Shown here piece after piece: positions 1 to 7,428 of a stretch of 46,088 nt of DNA; the first letter of the stretch is position 1; every line of letters begins with the position of its first letter. Both the position numbers and the translations under genes were made by a program. Origin of the DNA: Bacillota bacterium (GTDB lineage: Bacteria > Bacillota > Clostridia > Acetivibrionales > DSM-1351); assembly GCA_023392075.1 (NCBI GenBank), contig JAEVZU010000266.1:1-46088 (forward strand), read 5' to 3'. The notes beneath the pieces are model-generated. The model worked only from the letters and a program-made list of their open reading frames with translations. It had not been told where the DNA came from and ran no database searches.

Positions 1-2
1 TG

Positions 3-260
3 AACAAACTCTCGGTGGAGTATGATTTACTGAAAGGTGATTTCAGAATATATCTGTATCTGATCCCGGTTTTGAAAAAGATCTACAATGAAAGTAAATC
101 AGAAACTGACTTGCGTCTCATTGCGTTTCAGCTGATAGTTACAATGCAGGGTATATATCTGAGGCAGGAAGCGTTTCACATGCTGACCGGTATTAATATA
201 GAATTGAAAAGTGAACGGGACAGCCTTATTAAATCCATAGTACAAAATCTGATAAAATAA
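3..260 (+). CDS. Probable TetR-family regulator, C-terminal fragment
   Basis: The reading frame is open from the left edge to a TAA at 258-260, so only the last 85 codons are visible and the true start lies outside the window. The fragment is helical, without cysteine clusters or membrane segments, and ends in a lysine-containing helix (SIVQNLIK). That looks like the ligand-binding and dimerisation end of a TetR/AcrR repressor, but the diagnostic N-terminal helix-turn-helix is not in the window. The context supports the idea: a small membrane protein and a flavin reductase follow within 30 nt each, a common arrangement for a TetR-controlled oxidoreductase operon. The family call is an inference from context and overall character, not from a motif. 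Confidence 0.4.
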   Translation, partial: NKLSVEYDLLKGDFRIYLYLIPVLKKIYNESKSETDLRLIAFQLIVTMQGIYLRQEAFHMLTGINIELKSERDSLIKSIVQNLIK

Positions 261-273
261 ATGGGGGATTGAC

Positions 274-459
274 ATGGGAATTGTTACAATCATTATTGCT
301 GTCGCAGCGCTGCTCACGCTGCTATCTACACTTATCTGCGGGTTATGGATAAGAGCAAAGGGACTCAGGGATCCAGGTTCGTTGAATTTTCATATGAAGA
401 TTGGCATAACAGCTGTTATATCAACTGTCCTGGCAATAATTCTGCTCCTGATTCAGTGA
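274..459 (+). CDS. Small two-helix membrane protein, unknown function
   Basis: This 61-residue protein has an N-terminal hydrophobic helix (about residues 3-26), a short basic, polar loop (RAKGLRDPGSLNFHMK) and a second hydrophobic helix (about 43-60), so it should be an integral membrane hairpin. A GGGG ribosome site lies just upstream of the ATG, and the gene sits 13 nt after the probable TetR gene and 28 nt before the flavin reductase, so the three are very likely cotranscribed. I do not recognise the family. It may be an accessory membrane subunit of the reductase or simply a small conserved protein. Confidence 0.7.
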   Translation: MGIVTIIIAVAALLTLLSTLICGLWIRAKGLRDPGSLNFHMKIGITAVISTVLAIILLLIQ

Positions 460-487
460 TTGGGACCGGCTTCAAAGAGGTGATAAA

Positions 488-1261
488 TTGAAAATCCTTG
501 CAGTTATAGGCAGTCCGAGGAATAATGGAAATACATATGAGGCTGTTAAACTGATTGAAGACGAGCTGAATATAAAAAATCCCGGAATAGAATTTGAATA
601 TGTTCAACTGGGTTCGGCAAATCTCAAGCCTTGCAAAGGCTGTTTCACATGCATTGAAAGGGGGGAGGAAAAATGCCCCCTGAAGGACGGCAGGGAAACT
701 CTGGAGTTCAAAATGCAGCAGGCTGACGGGGTGATATTTGCATCACCTGTTTATACTTACAATGTGTCATGGATTATGAAGAACTTTCTGGACCGGTTTG
801 CCTACCGCTGCCACCGGCCGGATTTTCACGGGAAAAAGGCCATGGTGGTTGTGTCTACGGGAGCGGTAGGGTTGGGCTTTGTTGCTGCTCTTTTGTCACT
901 TTCACTTGGCACAATGGGTTTTATAACCAGTGCAAAGCTGGGTGTAACATTTCCGCCGGCCCACGAGAGGAATGACACTAGACTGAAAAAGGAAATGAAT
1001 AAGCTGGTAAGGAAGACAGAGATGTTTTATGAAAGACTGCTGGACACAAAGCCCGAAAAGCCGTCTTTTATTAAACTTCTGCAATTTGTAAAACAAAAAA
1101 GAGCTTATTCAAAGGCGCCGAAGGACCTTGCAGATTTTAAATTCTGGAGGGATAAGGGCTGGCTGGCAGAAACAACGGATTATTACTATGAAGTACGTGC
1201 CGGAAAAATGATTAAATTACTGGTTTATATCATATCTAAATTAACTCGTTGTGCCGGTTAG
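488..1261 (+). CDS. NAD(P)H-dependent flavin reductase / flavodoxin-family protein
   Basis: This 257-residue protein has the flavodoxin-like fold of the NADPH-dependent FMN reductase family. The N-terminal strand and phosphate loop (GSPRNNGNT, residues 8-16) bind the FMN phosphate. A cysteine group (CKGCFTC, near residue 49) and the segment ASPVYTYNVSWIMKNFLDR are typical of the family. The predicted role is electron transfer from NAD(P)H to FMN and small acceptors in the cytoplasm. The start is a TTG at 488, chosen because AGAGGTGAT lies 5 nt upstream. The last few codons (LTRCAG and the stop) fall inside a remnant of the fold-back repeat also found at 39650-40021, so the C-terminus may have been altered by insertion. 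The gene converges on the kinase gene downstream. Confidence 0.85.
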   Translation: MKILAVIGSPRNNGNTYEAVKLIEDELNIKNPGIEFEYVQLGSANLKPCKGCFTCIERGEEKCPLKDGRETLEFKMQQADGVIFASPVYTYNVSWIMKNFLDRFAYRCHRPDFHGKKAMVVVSTGAVGLGFVAALLSLSLGTMGFITSAKLGVTFPPAHERNDTRLKKEMNKLVRKTEMFYERLLDTKPEKPSFIKLLQFVKQKRAYSKAPKDLADFKFWRDKGWLAETTDYYYEVRAGKMIKLLVYIISKLTRCAG

Positions 1262-1318
1262 TTGACTCTCAGTTTTGAAGTTAGTACGGGAGTACCGGTA
1301 TAATCAGCAGTAATCTTT
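1236..1318 (+). repeat. Remnant of a fold-back repeat element
   Basis: Bases 1236-1258 (ctaaattaactcgttgtgcc and a few more) match the left terminus of the larger element at 39652-39674. Bases 1275-1312 (tgaagttagtacgggagtac, then cggtataatcag) match its right arm at 39931-39966. The roughly 240 bp between these in the large copy are missing here, and so is the right terminus. The remnant contains the small hairpin gtac-ggga-gtac and is followed by a T-rich run (1312-1328), so it may also serve as a terminator for the flavin reductase. It overlaps that gene's last codons. Confidence 0.7.
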
Positions 1319-1327
1319 TAATTTTTT

Positions 1328-3103
1328 CTATGAAATTGGAATTTTAATATATATGCCTGTACCCCGGCCGTGTTTGCTGCGGATACTTAACCCGAATTCT
1401 TCACCATAGGTAAGCTTTAAGCGCTTGTTTGTATTGGTTAAGCCGATATGCCCTGAATATTCACCGTTCTCTTTGAGCGTTTTTCTTATTTTATCCAGTG
1501 TCCCGCTGTCAATTCCCAGGCCGTTATCAAATACACTTATTTTTAAATGTGAATCGTCCTCCGTGATTTTTATCTTTATGACGCTTGCACCATCCTTCCC
1601 CTTTATTCCGTGATAAATACTGTTTTCAATCAACGGCTGCAGCAGAAGTTTTATGATTTTATTCTGAGTTATTTTGTCATCGTACTGCCATATAACCCTG
1701 AACTTATTTTTATACCTGATTTTCTGGATCTCAATATAACTTATGGTATTACTGATTTCCTCGGACAGTGTAATTGTTTTGTCGGGGTTACCGAGAGAAA
1801 AATGGAGTATGTTTGCAAGGTAGTCAATCATTTTGCTGACTTCATTCTGTTCTCCGGTAAGACTTATTGCTTTCCAGAATATGGTGTTAAGTGTATTGAA
1901 CATGAAATGAGGATTTATTTGAGACTGAAGTGCAAGCATTTCAATTGTTTTCAGCTTGTATTTCTTTTCGGAAAGCTGAACTTTGAGATAACTCTGTTCA
2001 ATAAAGGTCTTGATTATATTTTGAAGAATATACCCGTATTCATCTTTGACTCTCGAAGGGAGCGGCGGCAGCTCGGCTCCGTTTTCAGCCGATTCTATTG
2101 TAGAAATTATGGCCTTCAGGTTGTTATAATTTTTTCTTGTGAAATAGTATGACAGAATAAACCCTAAAACAAGGGAAGCCAGCAGAAAAAGGACTGTAAT
2201 CAGGAATAATTTGTTGGGGACTTTATAAATTGTCTGTCTTGGCACTATGGAGATATACTTGAGGGAATATCTGTCGGAATTGATTTGCGAAACCACAAAA
2301 AGCCTGTTTTTAAACTTCAGCTCGGAAAAATTACCGGTCTGACTTCTGAGTTTTTCCAGAATGCCCATATCCGATTTGTTTGAACCGGCGCTGCTGGATA
2401 TGATGTTGTTGTCATCATCCAGGGTAAATGCCATCTGGTCATTGTAAGTCATCAGTCCGCTCAGCATATTGTCAATGTAATCGCCCTTTATGTTCATAAC
2501 AATAACACCATCTGCAATATTAGAACCGGAAGTATAGGTTTTTTTATAGACTGTGACCAGATTGACCGGTCTGTTTATGAAGTTATACAGGTTGATATGC
2601 CTTATTTCAACCCATGTATTTATGTTGTTATTGTCCCTGTTTTTCATATAACTGTCATACCAGGTGCTGTCTTCAGTAGTTGACAGATTGGAAATTCCCG
2701 AACCCGAAGCAAGAAAATTACCCTGCTTATTGTCAATATATACGTAGATGGATTGGATATATGGTTTCGAGTTGATGGGAGCATCAACAATATTTTTAAA
2801 AATATTCAGTACATCCAGGCTGCTGTAATCCATCAAACCGTTATCCAAAATATATTTCAGTCTTATGCTTATGTATGCGTTCATATTGAAGTTCAAACTG
2901 AGCGAATCTATTTCGTTGTAAATAAGCTCCATACTTTCTTTTGCCTGCCGCAGCATTTTTTTGTTATTCGTGTTTATATCATCGGTTATAAAGCCGCGTG
3001 TAAGAGTAATGGAAAGACTGCCCAGCATAATTACCGGTATCAATAAGGGAAGTATAAAAAGCATCAGGTTTTTTACAAAAAATTTTCTTCTCATTTGTTT
3101 CAT
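1328..3103 (-). CDS. YesM-type sensor histidine kinase
   Basis: This membrane kinase is about 591 residues long. A first membrane helix near residues 11-33 is followed by an extracytoplasmic sensing region of about 240 residues, a second helix near 285-310, a linker, and a cytoplasmic His_kinase domain. The phosphoacceptor is His399 in QSQINPHFMFNTL. The ATPase domain shows the N-box (LIENSIYHG) and G-boxes (DNGLGI, HIGLTNTNKRL). It should phosphorylate the response regulator encoded just upstream. The frame extends to a GTG at 3154 inside the regulator gene, but I prefer ATG 3103, which follows the regulator stop (3120) and has AGGA close by. That spacing is short, so ATG 3094 is also possible. 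The pair faces the importer/GH51 operon and probably senses an arabinose-containing oligosaccharide. Confidence 0.88.
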   Translation of the reverse strand: MKQMRRKFFVKNLMLFILPLLIPVIMLGSLSITLTRGFITDDINTNNKKMLRQAKESMELIYNEIDSLSLNFNMNAYISIRLKYILDNGLMDYSSLDVLNIFKNIVDAPINSKPYIQSIYVYIDNKQGNFLASGSGISNLSTTEDSTWYDSYMKNRDNNNINTWVEIRHINLYNFINRPVNLVTVYKKTYTSGSNIADGVIVMNIKGDYIDNMLSGLMTYNDQMAFTLDDDNNIISSSAGSNKSDMGILEKLRSQTGNFSELKFKNRLFVVSQINSDRYSLKYISIVPRQTIYKVPNKLFLITVLFLLASLVLGFILSYYFTRKNYNNLKAIISTIESAENGAELPPLPSRVKDEYGYILQNIIKTFIEQSYLKVQLSEKKYKLKTIEMLALQSQINPHFMFNTLNTIFWKAISLTGEQNEVSKMIDYLANILHFSLGNPDKTITLSEEISNTISYIEIQKIRYKNKFRVIWQYDDKITQNKIIKLLLQPLIENSIYHGIKGKDGASVIKIKITEDDSHLKISVFDNGLGIDSGTLDKIRKTLKENGEYSGHIGLTNTNKRLKLTYGEEFGLSIRSKHGRGTGIYIKIPIS

Positions 3104-3119
3104 ACATCCTATCGTAAGA

Positions 3120-3884
3120 CTATTGGCGGCCGGATTTTTTATTTCTGTATTCACGGGGGCTCATTCCGTAATAATTTTTGAAGGTACGGGTGAAATTGAA
3201 TGAGTTGCTGTAGCCAACCATGTCACTTATCTCATAGGTTTTATACCGAATGTCGTCCAACAGCTCGGCCGCTTTCTTCATCCTGACTTCTATCAGGTAA
3301 TCGGAAAAATTCTGCCCGGTTTTTTGCTTGAAAAATTTACTGATATAATCAGGATTCATATGTACCTGGTTTGTAAGGTCTTCAAGGGTGACTTCCCGAA
3401 AATTTGACTCCACATAGCTTTTTATAACGGATATTATCTTTTCATTGAAATTCATTTCCGTTTCGGATTTATTCGCTTTTTTTTCATTTGTTTTTTTATG
3501 GGATCCTTCTTCATCCAGTTCGGCTTTTACTTTTGAAAATACTCTAATCAGTTCATTATAATTGGTGGATTTTAAAATATAGTTTTTAGCACCGTATTCA
3601 AGCGCTTTCTGGGCAAATTCGAAATCCTTGTATCCGCTTAAAAATACTATTCTATACTTGCATTTTGACGAATTAAGTTCTCTCGCGAGATCAAGACCTG
3701 TCATAACAGGCATTGCCACATCGCAGAGTATTACATCAACGGAATTTCTATAAATAAAATCAAGTGCAGCTTTACCGTTTTCAGCCTGGCCCACCACATC
3801 AAAACCTATTTCGTTCCAGGGAAAAAACTTGCACAACCCGTTCCTAATTTCAAATTCATCGTCTACAACCAGGAGTCTGTACAT
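3120..3884 (-). CDS. YesN-type response regulator (REC plus AraC helix-turn-helix)
   Basis: This 254-residue protein joins a receiver domain (about 1-120) to an AraC-type DNA-binding domain (about 150-252) containing NPDYISKFFKQKTGQNFSDY and a final GYSNSFNFTRTFKNYYGMSP segment. The acidic pair Asp8/Asp9, the phosphoacceptor Asp55 (ILCDVAMP) and Lys105 are present. The residue after the lysine is serine instead of the usual proline. The start has a strong GGAGGGG ribosome site. Transcription is leftward, with the kinase 16 nt downstream, so the two form an operon. By family logic it binds direct repeats upstream of the divergent sugar operon, and a pair spaced 40 bp apart is visible at 4029-4082. 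Confidence 0.92.
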   Translation of the reverse strand: MYRLLVVDDEFEIRNGLCKFFPWNEIGFDVVGQAENGKAALDFIYRNSVDVILCDVAMPVMTGLDLARELNSSKCKYRIVFLSGYKDFEFAQKALEYGAKNYILKSTNYNELIRVFSKVKAELDEEGSHKKTNEKKANKSETEMNFNEKIISVIKSYVESNFREVTLEDLTNQVHMNPDYISKFFKQKTGQNFSDYLIEVRMKKAAELLDDIRYKTYEISDMVGYSNSFNFTRTFKNYYGMSPREYRNKKSGRQ

Positions 3885-4028
3885 AGCCCCTCCATAAAAG
3901 TTTATTTATAAAGGATTACATGAGAAATAAATGTTGAACTCGGATAATTATATTATATCTTTAATTAATAAAAATGGAAGTATATAAGGAAAATTATGTA
4001 GAATTATGTCGTTTATTGATTTGTAAAA

Positions 4029-4082
4029 TCAATTAATGATATATTTTTATTATCTTTTAAAAAACAATTCAATTAATGATAT
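4029..4082. promoter_or_regulatory. Candidate operator: two direct repeats 40 bp apart
   Basis: The 14-mer tcaattaatgatat occurs at 4029-4042 and again, identical, at 4069-4082. The 40-bp spacing places both copies on the same face of the helix. The second copy ends 20 bp before a plausible -35 box of the importer operon, a position suited to an activator such as the divergently encoded AraC-type response regulator. The rest of the 277-bp gap (3885-4161) is very AT-rich and holds no gene. Confidence 0.5.
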
Positions 4083-4102
4083 CTAATATCAATCCAGGTA
4101 TC

Positions 4103-4131
4103 TTAAAAATGTAAAGGGCTGCTGATATAAT
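4103..4131 (+). promoter_or_regulatory. Promoter of the importer/GH51 operon
   Basis: A perfect -10 box, tataat (4126-4131), is preceded at 17 bp by a weak -35 box, ttaaaa (4103-4108). The weak -35 box and the upstream direct repeats suggest activator dependence. The first gene starts 31 bp downstream of the -10 box behind an AAGGAGG site. Confidence 0.55.
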
Positions 4132-4161
4132 TCAAAAATAAAATATTAAGGAGGAAGTAAT

Positions 4162-5529
4162 ATGAAAAAACCTGTTAGACTTCTCAGCATGGCTTGTATA
4201 TTGGTATTGCTGGGCACATCATTTTCAGCATGCGGCAGCAGCTCAAATGCTCCGGCGGATCAATCGACCGGACAGGCAGCAGCTTCATCGCAGGCAGCTG
4301 CATCTGAACCTGCAAAAAACATTACCATGAGATTTGCATGGTGGGGATCAGATGCGCGTCACCAGGCCACTCTTGCGGCCATAGACGCATACAAGCAAAA
4401 GAATCCCAATGTGACAATCGAGGGAGAATACCAGGGCTATGACGGCTACCAGCAGAAACTGATGACACAGATTGCAGGGGGTTCAGCGCCGGATTTAATT
4501 CAGTTCGACTATATCTGGAATCAGGATCTGGCAGTTCAGGGGGACAATTTTGTTGACTTTAACACTAAAACAGATGTTGATTTGACAGCATTTCCCGAAA
4601 AGGTACTGAAGGAATACTGCACGGTAAATGGGAAACTTATAGGGCTTCCAATGGGTACAAACGGCTTTGGACTTGACATCAACAAGAAATTTTTTGAGAA
4701 ATACGGGTTGTCGGTAGATACTGAATGGACCTGGGATAAATTTATCGAGGAAGGCAGAAAAATTCACGCAAAAGATAAAGAGGCATATTTGTTCAGCACT
4801 GATCCAAGTGCTTTGCCCATAGTTGTGTTTGACCCTTATATCCGTTCAAAGACAGGTGCTTACTGGCTGAATGACGATTATAAGGTAACCGCTACAAAAG
4901 AAGAGATGATCGAAGCCTTCACTACAATTAAAGAATTATTTGAAAGCGGTACTGCACAGCCTTTAGGTGAGTCAGCGCTCTATAACACCAAGCTGGAGCA
5001 GATGCCGAAATTTATAAATGGACAGATCGGTTCTTCTCTCGAATGGTCAGGTACTGTCGGAAAGTATAAGGATGTTTTAAAGCCGGAAAACTTTGCGGTT
5101 GCCAAGCCGGTAACTGTTAAGGACGGAAAGGACCAATCCATTGCGTTCAAGCCTTCAATGCTGCTGGGTGTGTACAGTAAATCCCAGGACGTGGATGAGG
5201 CTGTGAAATTTGCCAACTGGTTCCTGAATGACCAGGATGCTTCAATGATACTTACAGACTCAAGATCCATACCGACATCGGAAACTGCAAAGAAAGTTCT
5301 GGTGGACGCCAATAAAGTGGATATGGATATAGCCAAAGTGGTTGACTTTACATTAAAAAATCCTGCAGCAGCACCACCTGTGGCTTTAAGCAATGCTGAA
5401 GTGTTCGAAATCGAAAAGGACGTATGCCAGAAAGTCGCTTACTCAAAAATAACGCCCGAGCAGGCAGCTGATGAGCTTACAAACCGCGTTCAGGCAAAGC
5501 TGGATGAACTTAAGGCAAAGGCAAAATAA
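4162..5529 (+). CDS. Sugar ABC importer, substrate-binding lipoprotein
   Basis: This 455-residue family 1 extracellular solute-binding protein (COG1653, UgpB-like) has a basic N-terminus, a hydrophobic signal, and a lipobox ending at Cys24 (SFSAC), where it would be lipidated and anchored to the outer face of the membrane. A Ser/Ala/Gln-rich linker (about 25-50) precedes the mature domain, which begins ITMRFAWWGS and contains APDLIQFDYIW, typical of oligosaccharide binders. It is the first gene of an operon with two permeases and the GH51 protein, so arabino-oligosaccharides are the likely ligand; this is an inference from context. The start has AAGGAGG 7 nt upstream. A stable hairpin follows the gene. 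Confidence 0.93.
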   Translation: MKKPVRLLSMACILVLLGTSFSACGSSSNAPADQSTGQAAASSQAAASEPAKNITMRFAWWGSDARHQATLAAIDAYKQKNPNVTIEGEYQGYDGYQQKLMTQIAGGSAPDLIQFDYIWNQDLAVQGDNFVDFNTKTDVDLTAFPEKVLKEYCTVNGKLIGLPMGTNGFGLDINKKFFEKYGLSVDTEWTWDKFIEEGRKIHAKDKEAYLFSTDPSALPIVVFDPYIRSKTGAYWLNDDYKVTATKEEMIEAFTTIKELFESGTAQPLGESALYNTKLEQMPKFINGQIGSSLEWSGTVGKYKDVLKPENFAVAKPVTVKDGKDQSIAFKPSMLLGVYSKSQDVDEAVKFANWFLNDQDASMILTDSRSIPTSETAKKVLVDANKVDMDIAKVVDFTLKNPAAAPPVALSNAEVFEIEKDVCQKVAYSKITPEQAADELTNRVQAKLDELKAKAK

Positions 5530-5551
5530 GCAGTTGAGGCAAGCTGATATT

Positions 5552-5585
5552 TATAGGGTGGTGGCATATGTGTTATCACCCTATA
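5552..5585 (+). other. Intercistronic hairpin after the binding-protein gene
   Basis: tatagggtg (5552-5560) pairs perfectly over 9 bp with caccctata (5577-5585). No strong U-run follows, so it is more likely an mRNA-protecting or attenuating hairpin than a full terminator. It sits between the lipoprotein gene and its first permease gene, where such structures commonly raise binding-protein output. Confidence 0.6.
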
Positions 5586-5619
5586 GATGTGTAAAAATTT
5601 ACTAAGATTGGTGATTTAA

Positions 5620-6525
5620 ATGAAAATAAAAGCAGCAACGACATCCAAGAAAAAGCGGTACATCGGACTTCTCTATATATCCCCATGGATTATAGGTTTC
5701 CTGGTATTTCAGTTATATCCGTTTGTATCTTCTTTTGTGTATTCATTTACAGACTATTCAATAACTAATACACCCAGTTTTTTAGGTTTTAAAAACTATA
5801 TTTCAATGTTTAAAAACGATGATTTATTCTATCAATCTCTGGGAATTACAATTAAATATGTATTTATGTCGGTACCGATGAAGCTTGCTTTTGCTTTGTT
5901 AGTGGCCATGCTTTTGAATATAAAATTGAAGTTTGTAAATGTATTCAGAACAGTTTACTACCTTCCGTCAATACTGGGAGGCAGTGTTGCAGTTGCAGTA
6001 CTATGGAAATTTTTGTTTATGAAGGAAGGGGTCGTAAACAAAGTGCTTTCGGTTTTGCATATTCCGTCGGTAGATTGGCTGGGAAGCCCAAGTGTGGCAC
6101 TTTTCACAATAGGCCTTTTGACGGTATGGCAGTTCGGATCGTCAATGGTATTATTCCTGGCAGGCTTGAAGCAGATACCGGCTGAACTGTACGAAGCGGG
6201 GACTGTTGACGGGGCATCAAAAATCAGGATGTTCTTCACCATAACTATTCCGCTGTTAACCCCCATAATTTTCTTTAACCTGATCATGCAGATGGTCAAT
6301 GCTTTTCAGGACTTTACAGGGCCATTCGTCATAACCGGCGGAGGACCTTTGAACTCAACCTATTTATATGCCATGAAATTGTATGATGAGGGTTTCAAAT
6401 TTTATAAAATGGGATATGCATCTGCATTGTCCTGGATTCTGTTTTTATTGATCCTGGCATTTACCGCCTTGACATTTAAATCATCACAATCGTGGACCCA
6501 TTACGAGGACGGAGGTGACTTCTAG
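5620..6525 (+). CDS. Sugar ABC importer permease, UgpA/LacF type
   Basis: This 301-residue inner-membrane permease (COG1175) has about six hydrophobic helices, beginning with YISPWIIGFLVFQLYPFV. The EAA loop that docks the ATPase is visible as YEAGTVDGASKIRMFFTITI, close to residues 191-210. It should form a heterodimeric channel with the next gene product for the sugar captured by the upstream lipoprotein. The start at ATG 5620 is preceded by GGTGAT. Its stop lies 1 nt before the preferred start of the next permease, so translation is probably coupled. Confidence 0.93.
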   Translation: MKIKAATTSKKKRYIGLLYISPWIIGFLVFQLYPFVSSFVYSFTDYSITNTPSFLGFKNYISMFKNDDLFYQSLGITIKYVFMSVPMKLAFALLVAMLLNIKLKFVNVFRTVYYLPSILGGSVAVAVLWKFLFMKEGVVNKVLSVLHIPSVDWLGSPSVALFTIGLLTVWQFGSSMVLFLAGLKQIPAELYEAGTVDGASKIRMFFTITIPLLTPIIFFNLIMQMVNAFQDFTGPFVITGGGPLNSTYLYAMKLYDEGFKFYKMGYASALSWILFLLILAFTALTFKSSQSWTHYEDGGDF

Positions 6526-6526
6526 C

Positions 6527-7372
6527 GTGAAGAAGGAATACAATATATTCGAAAAAACCATAATGTATGTGCTATTGAGTGCCTTCGGCATATTTATGAT
6601 CTATCCTCTTATATGGTTGTTCCTGTCATCCTTCAAACCTAACAATGAAATTTTCGGTTCGGTTGACCTCTTACCAAAGAACGTGGTTTGGGATGCATTT
6701 TACAACGGATGGAAAGGAAGCGGACAGTTCAGCTTCGGAGTCTTCTTTGTAAATACATTTGAACTTGTCATTCCGGTAGTGGTTTTTACATTGATATCAA
6801 GCACACTGGTGGCATACGGGTTTGCGCGCTTCAAGTTTCCTTTGAAGAAAATACTTTTTACCTTGATGATATCGACACTGATGCTGCCCAATGCGGTAAT
6901 AATAATACCCAGATATATTCTGTTTAAAAATTTTGACTGGCTTAACAGTTATTTGCCGTTTACAATACCTGCTTTATTTGCCTGCTACCCATTTTTCATA
7001 TTCATGCTGGTGCAGTTTTTCAGAGGTTTGCCCAGAGATTTGGATGAGTCGGCAACCATAGACGGCTGCAATTCCTTTACCATACTGGTCAGGATTTTAC
7101 TTCCACTTTGTAAGCCGGCTCTGTTTTCAGCAGGAATATTTCAGTTTATCTGGACCTGGAACGACTTCTTCAATTCAATGATATATATCAACAGCGTCAA
7201 GAAATATACAGTTGCCCTGGGGCTGAGAATGTCCCTGGACACCACCACTGCTGCAAATTGGAATGAGATTATGGCAATGTCTGTAATTGCAATAATACCA
7301 TGTGTACTTATATTTTTCTTTGCCCAGAAATACTTTGTCGAAGGTATTGCGACAACGGGAATAAAGGGCTAG
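6527..7372 (+). CDS. Sugar ABC importer permease, UgpE/MalG type
   Basis: This 281-residue permease (COG0395) has an N-terminal helix (IMYVLLSAFGIFMIYPLIWL), a large first periplasmic-side loop, and an EAA loop reading DESATIDGCNSFTILVRI. It ends FVEGIATTGIKG, close to the conserved end of this family. It pairs with the upstream permease. I chose GTG 6527 because GGAGGTGA (6511-6518) lies 8 nt upstream. An in-frame GTG at 6515 falls within that ribosome site and is less likely. No ATPase gene follows; the next gene is the GH51 enzyme, 56 nt downstream. The importer presumably uses an ATPase encoded elsewhere. Confidence 0.93.
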   Translation: MKKEYNIFEKTIMYVLLSAFGIFMIYPLIWLFLSSFKPNNEIFGSVDLLPKNVVWDAFYNGWKGSGQFSFGVFFVNTFELVIPVVVFTLISSTLVAYGFARFKFPLKKILFTLMISTLMLPNAVIIIPRYILFKNFDWLNSYLPFTIPALFACYPFFIFMLVQFFRGLPRDLDESATIDGCNSFTILVRILLPLCKPALFSAGIFQFIWTWNDFFNSMIYINSVKKYTVALGLRMSLDTTTAANWNEIMAMSVIAIIPCVLIFFFAQKYFVEGIATTGIKG

Positions 7373-7428
7373 CAAATAAACACAGAAAAGATTTTATATT
7401 GTTGGATAAAAAAGTGAGGGGGAGTAAT

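Noticed and set aside
1610..2152. 180-codon plus-strand frame opposite the first kinase gene
   Set aside because: The kinase on the minus strand has all family motifs across this interval; the plus-strand product has no recognisable motif or ribosome site.
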